DNA of 64,000 nucleotides from Candidatus Uabimicrobium amorphum (lineage in GTDB: Bacteria; Planctomycetota; Uabimicrobiia; Uabimicrobiales; Uabimicrobiaceae): the NCBI RefSeq assembly GCF_009002475.1, contig NZ_AP019860.1, forward strand, positions 1,054,001-1,118,000, in the 5' to 3' direction. The notes beneath the pieces are model-generated. The model worked only from the letters and a program-made list of their open reading frames with translations. It did no database searches and had not been told where the DNA came from. Position numbers and translations under genes: made by a program. The stretch's first letter is position 1, and every line of letters starts with the position of its first letter. Below are positions 34,345 through 42,521 of this stretch, piece after piece.

Positions 34345-35661
34345 ATGACACGTCAAATTATTACAGGTATTTTATGTTTATTGGTATTTTTTGCCACAAC
34401 AATTTCTACTGTTGCCGAAGACGAAAAGAAGAAAACTTACACAATTCAAATTGCTGTTTTACTGGATACAAGTAACAGTATGGACGGTCTTATCCACCAA
34501 GCAAAGACCCAATTATGGAATATTGTAAACGAACTAGCAACAGCGAAAAAAAATGGCGTTATTCCACAGTTGCAAGTCGCACTGTACGAATACGGTAACG
34601 ATTCTCTTTCCGCAGAAAACGGTTATGTACGTCGCGTATTACCTCTAACAACGGACCTTGATAAGGTTTCAGAAGAACTTTTCGCTTTGAAAACCAACGG
34701 TGGAACAGAATATTGCGGTTGGGTAATTGACAAGGCAGTAAAAGAACTGAAGTGGAGCGAAAGCGATAAAGATTTCAAAGCAATTTACATTGCCGGAAAC
34801 GAATCTTTTGCACAAATGCCAGGAGGCAACACACGCGTTAGCATCAATCTATACTCGCGAAATCAAAACAGAAATAACGTTCAACAACAAGCTCAACAAC
34901 AAATACAAGTACAGAAAGTCCCCAATGTACCAAACAATCCACCACAAAACAACGTGGCTAAAAACGTTGAAAAGTCGGAGAAGCCAGAAAAGCTAAAGGA
35001 CATCGATTACAGAGTTTCTTGCAAAAAAGCTATCTCCAAAGGAATCGTTGTTAACACAATCCATTGCGGTGATTATCAAACAGGTATAAATGGAAAATGG
35101 CGTGATGGAGCAACTTTGGCAGATGGTATCTACATGAACATTGATCAAAACCGCAAAGTGATTGATATAAAAGCTCCACAAGACAAAAAAATCCTAGAAC
35201 TTAATCAAAAGTTGAATTCAACATACATTGCTTACGGTTCTGGTGGATCAAAAGGTAAAGAACGTCAGATGATGCAAGATAAGATGGCAAAGAAAAGTTC
35301 TTACAGTGGTAACATCCAACGTGCGATGTCAAAAGCTTCTGTGCACTATCGTAACACAGCTTGGGATTTGGTCGATGCAAACAGAGAAGGTAAACTTGAC
35401 CTGGAAAAAGTGAAAACAGAGGACTTACCAGAAGAAATGCGTAAAATGACCATTGAAGAACGCAAAGCATACGTTGATTCTCTTCTTAAAAAGCGTACCG
35501 AAATCCAAAAGACAATAAAAACTCTTATGGATGCACGCAAGAAGTATGTTGCAGAAAAAATGCGCGAACAATCAGGTGGTAAAGACACACTAGAAACAGC
35601 AATTACCAAGACCTTGCATGAGCAACTACAGAAAAAAGACTACACATTTGATAAGAAGTAG
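34345..35661 (+). CDS. Exported von Willebrand factor A domain protein
   Basis: A 438-residue protein with signal peptide (about 1-24, cleavage after TVA). The VWA domain (about 34-240) keeps the MIDAS motif DTSNS (D41, S43, S45) and NGGTE. It is interrupted by a Q/N-rich linker (about 170-215; NNVQQQAQQQIQVQ). The C-terminal third is charged and helical, ending in a coiled coil (KMTIEERKAYVDSLLKKRTEIQ). It probably binds divalent metal and another protein in the periplasm. ATG follows AAGGGAACAACC. Monocistronic. Partner unknown. Confidence 0.88.
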   Translation: MTRQIITGILCLLVFFATTISTVAEDEKKKTYTIQIAVLLDTSNSMDGLIHQAKTQLWNIVNELATAKKNGVIPQLQVALYEYGNDSLSAENGYVRRVLPLTTDLDKVSEELFALKTNGGTEYCGWVIDKAVKELKWSESDKDFKAIYIAGNESFAQMPGGNTRVSINLYSRNQNRNNVQQQAQQQIQVQKVPNVPNNPPQNNVAKNVEKSEKPEKLKDIDYRVSCKKAISKGIVVNTIHCGDYQTGINGKWRDGATLADGIYMNIDQNRKVIDIKAPQDKKILELNQKLNSTYIAYGSGGSKGKERQMMQDKMAKKSSYSGNIQRAMSKASVHYRNTAWDLVDANREGKLDLEKVKTEDLPEEMRKMTIEERKAYVDSLLKKRTEIQKTIKTLMDARKKYVAEKMREQSGGKDTLETAITKTLHEQLQKKDYTFDKK

Positions 35662-35702
35662 AAACGTATAAATAAATCTATCTATAACACAGTGCGTTGT
35701 AG

Positions 35703-35723
35703 GGGCGGACCTAGTGTCCGCCC
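35703..35723 (+). terminator. GC-rich hairpin after the VWA gene
   Basis: GGGCGGAC and GTCCGCCC form a perfect 8-bp stem around CTAGT, 42 bases after the stop codon. There is no T-tail. It may be a terminator or another REP-like intergenic repeat; it is much more GC-rich than its surroundings. Confidence 0.5.
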
Positions 35724-35760
35724 GTTCTATGGAATGATGAAAAAAAGTCGTCTTTGGGTG

Positions 35761-36051
35761 GGTGCCCTCACCATCGAATTAGCAGTTACAGCTGCGCTGT
35801 AAGCTGCTATTCTCATACCTCTCCCACAGGGAGAGGTGTAATGCTTCTCTTTTGTTAAAAACAAAATTCGTTTGAGTTGCGGGTCAAAAGTAGTGATGTA
35901 ATACACTCTTTGATTGATGTTGTACCTATGATAGCACTGAAGAAAACGAATGGAAACAAATTCAGACGTGTTACGCCTCTCCCTGTGGGAGAGGCATGAG
36001 AATTGAGGTTTTTAGCGAAGCTAAAACCTTAAATTCGATGGTGAGGGCACC
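35761..36051. mobile_element. ~290-bp MITE-like element with 20-bp terminal inverted repeats, copy 2
   Basis: The left end GGTGCCCTCACCATCGAATT (35761-35780) and the right end 36032-36051 are perfect 20-bp inverted repeats. Internal blocks match copy 1 (12578-12865) in order: a GCAGTTACAGC-type hairpin, CTCTCCCACAGGGAGAG, TTGAGTTGCGGGTCAAAAGT, then CTCTCCCTGTGGGAGAG. The middle has diverged. No coding frame. This copy lacks the 53-bp tandem array. Confidence 0.85.
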
Positions 36052-36094
36052 AATTCGGAGAAGCAATCCCTTTACCAAAGACAAACTTCTAAAC

Positions 36095-36646
36095 CTACTT
36101 TTCAATATAAGGATTGATCACCTCGATATTTTGCAGTGATAGCTGCAAACAAGCGTCATACAACACATCGCACACCTTTATTCTTTTTTCTAACGAATGC
36201 ACGCTGGGCAGATTGGCAAGCTCTTTAGACAGAGATGGCTTTTCCACAGTACAATTTTTTGTATATTTTCGCCACTCACCGCGTAAGTCAGCGATGATCA
36301 CGGCGCTATACAAAAACTTTCTTCGCAAATCTATAACATCTTTCCATACTTTGGTCACTTGTTGCTGCTGTGCGGCATTCAACTTTGTATTGCTCAAATT
36401 TTTTTTGCGTATTTTGACAATCTCTTGTGTATTTTCTTGGGCGATTTGCAAAATGATTTGTTTTGCTTCTTGATAAAGCGGTTTTGTTTGATTTTGCATT
36501 TCTTTCACTTGCAATACATAGTATTGCCAGTCTTTATTTTTTTCCCAAAAAGGTGTTGTAGTTACTATAGGGGAGTCAGGTATTTTGCATGTGTTGGAAC
36601 AACTTACGCACAACACACAAAAACACACCCAAAATGCTCTTAACAT
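36095..36646 (-). CDS. Hypothetical lipoprotein
   Basis: A 183-residue predicted lipoprotein. Starting at ATG 36646 gives a short signal peptide with lipobox CVSC (Cys near residue 16). The mature part is helical and polar (KEMQNQTKPLYQEAKQIILQ, AAQQQQVTKVWKDVIDLRRKF), with no motif that I recognise. The frame is open further upstream but would then lose the signal peptide. It follows the ATP-grasp gene stop by 10 bases, so it is the third gene of the kinase/ATP-grasp/lipoprotein operon. Confidence 0.75.
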   Translation of the reverse strand: MLRAFWVCFCVLCVSCSNTCKIPDSPIVTTTPFWEKNKDWQYYVLQVKEMQNQTKPLYQEAKQIILQIAQENTQEIVKIRKKNLSNTKLNAAQQQQVTKVWKDVIDLRRKFLYSAVIIADLRGEWRKYTKNCTVEKPSLSKELANLPSVHSLEKRIKVCDVLYDACLQLSLQNIEVINPYIEK

Positions 36647-36656
36647 AATCGTATTT

Positions 36657-38006
36657 CTAGTTGAGATATGATTTCTTTCCTCTTTTTTGTTTTTCATAAC
36701 TAAAAACAGGTACGACCCATCCGTGTTCCATATGGATATCGAAGCGCGGGGCACAACGACATAGTAGAGTCTGGAATTTTTGATCCAAGATAAAGGCCGA
36801 AAAACAAAAGTAACGTATTTCTTTGCTTACCTTACCCTTCACTAAATGTGGTTGATGTATTTGTGGTAAGGGAACGTATTGTTGTACAATCCAATCACTG
36901 CGGCCACTGTAATTATTGACCATACCTTCCCAGCGTGGTTGTTCCATTCCTATTCCCATTTGCACCATATGAGTTCCGTCTCCATTTGCTGGTTTTAAAA
37001 CAATATTTTCGCGATGTTCTTTTGCAAATTCTTTTAACTCTATGGCCGTTTTCCCAAAAAAAGTTTGTTGCTCCGAGAATCGTCTTGTCCATGGGATATA
37101 TTTTTGGATAAACTGTCGCTGTTTTTTATCATATATATCGGCAAAATCGGAATTTGTCATCAGTGAGAATAGCGATTTATCACTTGCGTAGGCACCAAAA
37201 AGCGAATTTACCATGATAAAAGCCTTTTTGTTGTATGCCGACATAAAGTCGGAAATATGAGCGGCATGTTGGATAAGGGCTTTTGTATTGCAACCGCGAA
37301 TTACGATATCCACACAAGCATCGTTTACATAAGCTTTATCTCCCTGCAAAGTAAAATCTCTTGGGTCGGCAATGAATGCCTTAATGCCTCCTTGCGTCAA
37401 AAAACGACTGGCAATTTGTAAGTCAGTGATTGCAGTGGATTCACGAAAATCGACAAGTGCAACAGTTGGGGCACTTACCTTTGCCGCTTTTTGTAACGCT
37501 TTGAGAAGCGATTCGAGAAAATATGCTTTTTTTTCACGTTCGGGAAAATGGATGAACTTTTCGTAGTAGGGGTGTTGTGCAAAAGCCATGCGCACATAAT
37601 CGGTCCACGCTTGCCCACGCGGAGCATCGCATTCTACCCCAATTACTTTGTAATCGTTACCATTGTACACAATATCAATTCTTTGCAAAATAGATGCACG
37701 ACGATTTTGTGTCCATTCTTCCGGTAAAATTTCCGTAGATAGATAATCTTTCATTCGTGGAGAGGCAAAACAAGCTTCAACGGTTTTATTTACCAACTTT
37801 CCCATATCTTCGGCTATTGTTGCGATTTTTTGTTGCTCCTGTTGTGTCAGAAGAACAGGCATCATCGCAATGGGAATCGCCTTATTGGCTATTGTGCAAT
37901 TCTTTTCTTGCAAAGACTGCGCAATTTCTTTTTTGATTTCCCAAGTTCTTCTGTGGTTGTAGCAAAAATAACGCAGAGCGGATAAATATTTAGTTTTTAT
38001 TTTCAA
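36657..38006 (-). CDS. ATP-grasp-fold protein (circularly permuted type)
   Basis: A 449-residue cytosolic protein. The C-terminal part (about 325-440) has ATP-grasp-like blocks: NIVLKPANGDGTHMVQMG, W..MVNNYSGRSDWIVQQYVPLP and a final FSAFILDQ/RCAPRFDIH strand with R, D and H. The N-terminal part has VGVECDAPRGQAWTDYVRM and TVALVDFRESTAITDL. This resembles glutathionylspermidine-synthase-like or circularly permuted ATP-grasp proteins, which join a carboxylate to an amine using ATP. Substrate unknown. Start is TTG after GAGGAG, one base beyond the kinase stop, so it is translationally linked to the kinase. Confidence 0.65.
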   Translation of the reverse strand: MKIKTKYLSALRYFCYNHRRTWEIKKEIAQSLQEKNCTIANKAIPIAMMPVLLTQQEQQKIATIAEDMGKLVNKTVEACFASPRMKDYLSTEILPEEWTQNRRASILQRIDIVYNGNDYKVIGVECDAPRGQAWTDYVRMAFAQHPYYEKFIHFPEREKKAYFLESLLKALQKAAKVSAPTVALVDFRESTAITDLQIASRFLTQGGIKAFIADPRDFTLQGDKAYVNDACVDIVIRGCNTKALIQHAAHISDFMSAYNKKAFIMVNSLFGAYASDKSLFSLMTNSDFADIYDKKQRQFIQKYIPWTRRFSEQQTFFGKTAIELKEFAKEHRENIVLKPANGDGTHMVQMGIGMEQPRWEGMVNNYSGRSDWIVQQYVPLPQIHQPHLVKGKVSKEIRYFCFSAFILDQKFQTLLCRCAPRFDIHMEHGWVVPVFSYEKQKRGKKSYLN

Positions 38007-38007
38007 G

Positions 38008-39879
38008 TTACTCTCCTCTTGACTCTTGCTTTACTTGTTTTTTAGATCGATTGCAAAATTCAAAGAGATAGTCATCTTCTTCTGAATTAGGCTGTTTGTT
38101 ACGTTGCAATAACTCCAACGCACGATCAAAGTCATTTGCTGCGGCAGAGTTGTTTTTGCGCAACAGATTTAGATATCCTCTATTGCAAAAATAATAAGCG
38201 CGATGCATTGCATTTTGCTGAATAAAATAGTCGTACGCAAGTATCCATTTTTTGATATTTGCTTTGTCATCCATTTCTACATGATGAAGTGCCCACAGAT
38301 GGAGGATTAAAGCCTTACGTGTCTCCTCTGTGAAAAGCTTTTCTATTTGGTTGTAGGTTTCTAAACCTGTAAAGGCGATGTAGAGTTGTTTAAAAAATAT
38401 GGGATTTGTTTGTAATGACTTTTCTGTTCTCTGCAATTCGTAAAGGTATAATATGTGCGACTTGTGTTTATCGTAGAGCATATACATGTAGCCAATAGTG
38501 CCCATGACGAAAAAACTAAAAAGAAGAGTCGAAACTAGAATCGTAATGCGGTACCTTTTACTGAATTTTGAGATTTTCTGCCATAAGGATATCGGTCGTG
38601 CGCTTACTGGTTTACGTTCGACGAAATTTTTTAAATCTTTGGCAAAATTGCGTGCGTTTACATAGCGGTTTTGCGATTTTTTTTGTAGAGCCTTTAAACA
38701 AATTGCCTGTAGATCCTTGGGTATATCTGGGTTCAATTCGCGAGGTAGAATTGGATCTTCGTGAAATACTTTATTTAGTATATCGTAGTATGATTCACCT
38801 TCAAAAACTTGTTTCCCAGTAAGCATTTCGTAGAGTGTGGCACCTAAGGAATAAATATCGCTTTGTGGTTCAGTTTCGTTTCCGTTCGCTTGCTCTGGCG
38901 ACATATATGCCGGTGTTCCAAGAGCTTCTCCCGATTTGGACAGGTTATCGTCGACGTCAATCATTTTTGACAGACCAAAGTCCATAAGTTTAGGCTCTCT
39001 ATTTGCATTAAACATGATATTCGAGGGTTTTATATCGCGGTGAATAATTCCGTTTTTGTGGGCATAATACAATGCTTCTGCAATTTTCTGGACAATCATT
39101 GCCGCTTGAACAGGTTTTAGTGGACCATTTTTTATAAGAGGGGAGAGTGTTCCTCCCTCTAAGTACTCCATAGTAAAATAGTTTTGTGGTGTTTCTCCTG
39201 CTTCTAAAACTTGAACGATATTGGGGTGATTGAGTTGCGCCGTGGCCTTAATTTCTTGCAAGAAACGTTTTTTACGCTTTTCTTTGATCTTGTGCTCCGT
39301 AGAAATAACTTTTAAAGCGACAGTACGGTTCAGTTTTGTATCATATACTTTGTAAACGGACCCCATTCCTCCTTGACCAATTTCCTTTTCTATGCGATAG
39401 TGGCCAAACATTTCGCCAGTTCCTATCACTGGAGATGAAACGGTGTTCTCCACTTTGGCGATGTTCTTTGGTAAAGAATTCTGTGAAAGATTGGCAAAAT
39501 CGGATTTATTGTAGCGTTTGGTCTCCGTTTTGTTTTGCACCGTAACTTTGTTGAGTTTGCGCGTATTGCTTAAACCTTTTAGGTATTGGTTGGCTTGTGT
39601 TCTTTGCCGTGCTCTTTGGTTGGGAGAATTTGGAGTCGCTATATTTGTGGTGTTTGGTGTTTTTTGTTGGGCAATGTGGTTTTGATATTCGCGTTTAATT
39701 TCTTCGGCTTGTTGTGCGGTAATCATTTTTTTGGCGAGCAAGTAGTTTACCAGATAGATTTGCTGACCTTTTTCCGCAAATTGTTTTTGGTAAAGAAGGG
39801 CATGGTTGGCTTCATCTTTGCTCATGTAGCCTTTGTTGATAGCTATTTTTAAAAATAATATTTCAGGAGGCGTTGCCAT
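38008..39879 (-). CDS. Hanks-type serine/threonine protein kinase with N-terminal helical module
   Basis: A 623-residue kinase. Residues about 1-70 form a helical module (LFLKIAINKGYMSKDEANHAL and YLLAKKMITAQQAEEI) of the kind seen in many planctomycete kinases, followed by an N/Q/T-rich linker. The kinase domain (about 161-435) has IGQGGMGSVY (167-176), K190, HRDIKPSN (D282), MDFGLSK and SPEQAN. A membrane helix lies at about 449-470, then a helical C-terminal region with a YYFCNRGYLNLL.. TPR-like repeat outside or beneath the membrane. All catalytic residues present. First gene of an operon with the ATP-grasp protein and a lipoprotein. Confidence 0.94.
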   Translation of the reverse strand: MATPPEILFLKIAINKGYMSKDEANHALLYQKQFAEKGQQIYLVNYLLAKKMITAQQAEEIKREYQNHIAQQKTPNTTNIATPNSPNQRARQRTQANQYLKGLSNTRKLNKVTVQNKTETKRYNKSDFANLSQNSLPKNIAKVENTVSSPVIGTGEMFGHYRIEKEIGQGGMGSVYKVYDTKLNRTVALKVISTEHKIKEKRKKRFLQEIKATAQLNHPNIVQVLEAGETPQNYFTMEYLEGGTLSPLIKNGPLKPVQAAMIVQKIAEALYYAHKNGIIHRDIKPSNIMFNANREPKLMDFGLSKMIDVDDNLSKSGEALGTPAYMSPEQANGNETEPQSDIYSLGATLYEMLTGKQVFEGESYYDILNKVFHEDPILPRELNPDIPKDLQAICLKALQKKSQNRYVNARNFAKDLKNFVERKPVSARPISLWQKISKFSKRYRITILVSTLLFSFFVMGTIGYMYMLYDKHKSHILYLYELQRTEKSLQTNPIFFKQLYIAFTGLETYNQIEKLFTEETRKALILHLWALHHVEMDDKANIKKWILAYDYFIQQNAMHRAYYFCNRGYLNLLRKNNSAAANDFDRALELLQRNKQPNSEEDDYLFEFCNRSKKQVKQESRGE

Positions 39880-39960
39880 ACAAACTTGTTTACCCTCAAA
39901 ATCTACATAATATAGGAATTAGTACAACTTTATTATAGTCGTTTGTAGATTCCAAAGTCT

Positions 39961-40005
39961 AATAAAAAATCCCCAAAAACCTTATGTCTAGATCTTTGGG
40001 GATTT
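39961..40005 (-). terminator. Rho-independent terminator after the 37-residue gene
   Basis: AAATCCCCAAA (39967-39977) pairs perfectly with TTTGGGGATTT (39995-40005) across a 17-base loop; on the minus strand TTTTTTATT follows. It lies about 60 bases after the small-gene stop, on the same strand. Confidence 0.75.
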
Positions 40006-40063
40006 CTTTATTACATTTTTCATGATAAACAGTCTTTAAATGAAACATTTGGTGAATTAAGCC

Positions 40064-40177
40064 CTATTCCTCTTCTTTTTTCGTGTGTAACGGTTGCTGA
40101 TCTTGAGGCTTATTATCTCCACGCATTGCGATGACTGCTTCACGAATAGCATCTGCTAAAAGGTCTTGATACATCAT
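40064..40177 (-). CDS. 37-residue small protein with strong ribosome-binding site
   Basis: The minus-strand frame ATGATGTATCAAGAC.. encodes 37 residues (MMYQDLLADAIREAVIAMRG, then a polar tail ending HTKKEEE). The SD is excellent: AAAGGAG seven bases before ATG. A terminator follows, so this is a complete small transcription unit. The first 20 residues would form an amphipathic helix, the tail is charged. No homologue recognised. Function unknown; it lies upstream of the kinase operon but behind its own terminator. Confidence 0.65.
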   Translation of the reverse strand: MMYQDLLADAIREAVIAMRGDNKPQDQQPLHTKKEEE

Positions 40178-40385
40178 AGTCAGTCTCCTTTAAAAAGTTT
40201 TGTACTTTGGTGTGTTTGTATATATTGTTCATTACACAAATAACAAAAATAATATTTGTTTTCATTACACATGCTGTAAACATATAATACAACACTGTTG
40301 TTTTGTTATTACTATTATATAATATTATATGTCACAGTTGTGTCACAGCTTCGTAATTTTTTAGTCACATTTTTGTTAGGATGAC

Positions 40386-40925
40386 ATGAATCCACTTAAT
40401 ATCATAGAGAGATACTACTCTCCGCAAACAAAAGTACACGAAATAATACTCACTCACAGCAACATGGTGATGGAAAAAGCAGTATCTGTTGCTTCAAAGT
40501 TTCCAGATGTAGATTTAGACTTCATACGCGAAGCGTCTTTACTTCATGACATCGGTATTATTTTTACCAATGCCCCAGGAATTGACTGTCACGGCAAATA
40601 TCATTATTTATGTCATGGATATTTAGGACGTGAAATTTTAGAAAGAGAAGGGCTAGATGCACACGCACTTGTATGCGAGAGGCATACAGGAGTCGGCATT
40701 CGCAAAGAGGAAATTATTGCCAGTAATCTTCCTTTGCCACACCGCGATATGGTTCCGATCTCTTTGGAAGAAAAAATTATTTGCTACGCGGATAACTTTT
40801 TCTCAAAAAACATCGCGCACTTGAAAGAAGAAAAAAGCATAGAAGCGATAACAAAACATTTGGGGATACTAGGGCAAGATAAGGTCGAAACTTTTTTAAG
40901 TTGGCATCAAGAGTTTAGTTTATAA
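40386..40925 (+). CDS. HD-domain phosphohydrolase family protein
   Basis: A 179-residue HD-superfamily protein. H24 lies in ILTHSNMVMEKA, the HD pair in ASLLHDIGIIF (H54, D55), a further histidine region in HGYLGREIL, CERHTGVG follows, and YADNFF supplies the late Asp. These are the metal ligands of small HD hydrolases acting on nucleotides or cyclic dinucleotides; the exact substrate is unknown. ATG follows GGATGAC poorly. Its last six bases overlap the end of the convergent kinase gene, each stop codon lying inside or against the other frame. Confidence 0.85.
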   Translation: MNPLNIIERYYSPQTKVHEIILTHSNMVMEKAVSVASKFPDVDLDFIREASLLHDIGIIFTNAPGIDCHGKYHYLCHGYLGREILEREGLDAHALVCERHTGVGIRKEEIIASNLPLPHRDMVPISLEEKIICYADNFFSKNIAHLKEEKSIEAITKHLGILGQDKVETFLSWHQEFSL

Positions 40926-42281
40926 CTCTTCGATCTCTTCAAAGTCATCGTCTTCGCTAAGGGTCTTTTGCCGAAGAATTTGTAGGTCAATTTCGCGTGT
41001 AGGTTTTTGAGCCAAAGAAAAAAGAGCCTTCTTTTGGTAGAGATAATCTTCTTCGCTAAGATATTTCTTTTGCGTTTCCAGTTTAGGAATTTCTTTTGTC
41101 GCTTGTTCTACAATCCACGGAAGCATATAGGAAAGTAATTTTTTACCCACAGCGTTTGTTTTTAAAAAAAATTGGTAAACCTCTTCGGCAACATCGTATT
41201 TGTGGCTGGTAAACAGTGAGAATATTTTGCGAAGTGCTAAAAATTGTAAACGTCCTACTTTCCACCATTTATGATCGTTGTATTTGCGAAAATCTTCATA
41301 TGCTTCATTGAGATATGCCTGCGTATCGTGATGATTTGCTTGCGAACTCAAGTAGTACATGCATTCAGAATAAGAGAGGTCTGCAAGTAATTTTGCATAA
41401 CTTTGGTATCGTCTCTCGCGTTTAGGGTGTAAATTCTTTTCGATGATTGCAATAAGGGATTTCGGAACTTTATGCAGTGTTTCGCGCAAAGCAAGCCGGT
41501 CTTTTAACGGTACACCTTTTGCTCCGGTTTCTTTTTGGCCAATAATCACCATCAATTCAGACTCATCAAAAGGGCAGGCGTAGGTCAGTAACTCGTAGCC
41601 ACTCACTCCTAAAGAGTACATATCTGTACGAAAATCAATTTTTAGACCGCGGTCGCATGCTTGTACTGCCTCGTACGAAATGTAATGAACCGTTCCGCGA
41701 AAAGATGATTTAGTGGGATCGGTTATGTCCATGTTTTTGTCATCATCTTGCTCTGCAAATTTACCAATACCAAAGTCTATTAATACAGCGCGTTGTGTTT
41801 CTTCATTAAAAATCATATTTGCCGGTTTGATATCGCGGTGAATAATACCTTTTTGGTAGGCATGTTCAAGGGCACTGGCAATTTGTTTGAGAATGCTGTA
41901 AACAAGGGGAATAGACGGCACAGCTTTGGTGTAGCGTTGCTCTTTTATAATTTCGTGGAGTGTTGGTCCCTCAACATACTCTGATAGGTAGGCAAAAGAG
42001 GCGTCTTGTTCAATGACAATGGCATGAAGACTTTGAATGTTGGGATGTTGCCCCAACTCTTTGAGTATCCCCATCTCTCGCATAAATAGCTTTTCGTTTT
42101 GTTCTCTTTTTTGTGGGTTTTCATGTGGTAAAACCGATTTTTTAACGTAAAGAGAATTGTCGTCGCGTTTACGTACGAGTACAACTTCTCCCATACCTCC
42201 AGCAAAAGACTGAGAGGACTCTTCATATGCCTTGGCAAATATGGGATAGGGAAGTGTGAGAATGGTATTTTCTTGGGGCAT
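40920..42281 (-). CDS. Serine/threonine protein kinase, soluble
   Basis: A kinase of about 453 residues if started at ATG 42281; a TTG at 42335 would add 18. Neither has a clear SD. The glycine loop is variant (FAGGMGEVVLV), followed by YVKKSVLP with the catalytic Lys, HRDIKPANMIF, LIDFGIGKF and FRGTVHYISYEAV in place of the usual APE. The C-terminal ~170 residues are helical and charged (ending DDFEEIEEL), with no membrane helix, unlike the other two kinases here. Active-site residues K, D and D are present. Convergent and overlapping with the HD gene. Confidence 0.9.
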   Translation of the reverse strand: MPQENTILTLPYPIFAKAYEESSQSFAGGMGEVVLVRKRDDNSLYVKKSVLPHENPQKREQNEKLFMREMGILKELGQHPNIQSLHAIVIEQDASFAYLSEYVEGPTLHEIIKEQRYTKAVPSIPLVYSILKQIASALEHAYQKGIIHRDIKPANMIFNEETQRAVLIDFGIGKFAEQDDDKNMDITDPTKSSFRGTVHYISYEAVQACDRGLKIDFRTDMYSLGVSGYELLTYACPFDESELMVIIGQKETGAKGVPLKDRLALRETLHKVPKSLIAIIEKNLHPKRERRYQSYAKLLADLSYSECMYYLSSQANHHDTQAYLNEAYEDFRKYNDHKWWKVGRLQFLALRKIFSLFTSHKYDVAEEVYQFFLKTNAVGKKLLSYMLPWIVEQATKEIPKLETQKKYLSEEDYLYQKKALFSLAQKPTREIDLQILRQKTLSEDDDFEEIEEL

Positions 42282-42437
42282 ATCTAATACTTTGCGATAG
42301 GTTTTTGACAAACAAATGTTTTCACTTTTACTCAAAGAGAGTAGGTTTCAAAACAACAGTGAGTTGTTTGAGACGGCTTTGTAGTTACAAAATAACAAAA
42401 TACATAGCACAGCACAACATAAAATTTTGCCGAACGA

Positions 42438-42466
42438 TGACAGATAGTGCAAAATTTGCTATAGTA
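42438..42466 (+). promoter_or_regulatory. Sigma70-type promoter for the 42.5-48.1 kb gene run
   Basis: ATGACA (42438-42443), a 17-base spacer, and TATAGT (42461-42466) preceded by TGC. The first gene starts 56 bases downstream with GAGAGG as its SD. Good match to consensus with correct spacing. Confidence 0.6.
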
Positions 42467-42521
42467 GGGTTTTTCTGGGTTTGTTGTTCTACAACGCAGG
42501 ATTTATCGATGGAGAGGATTT

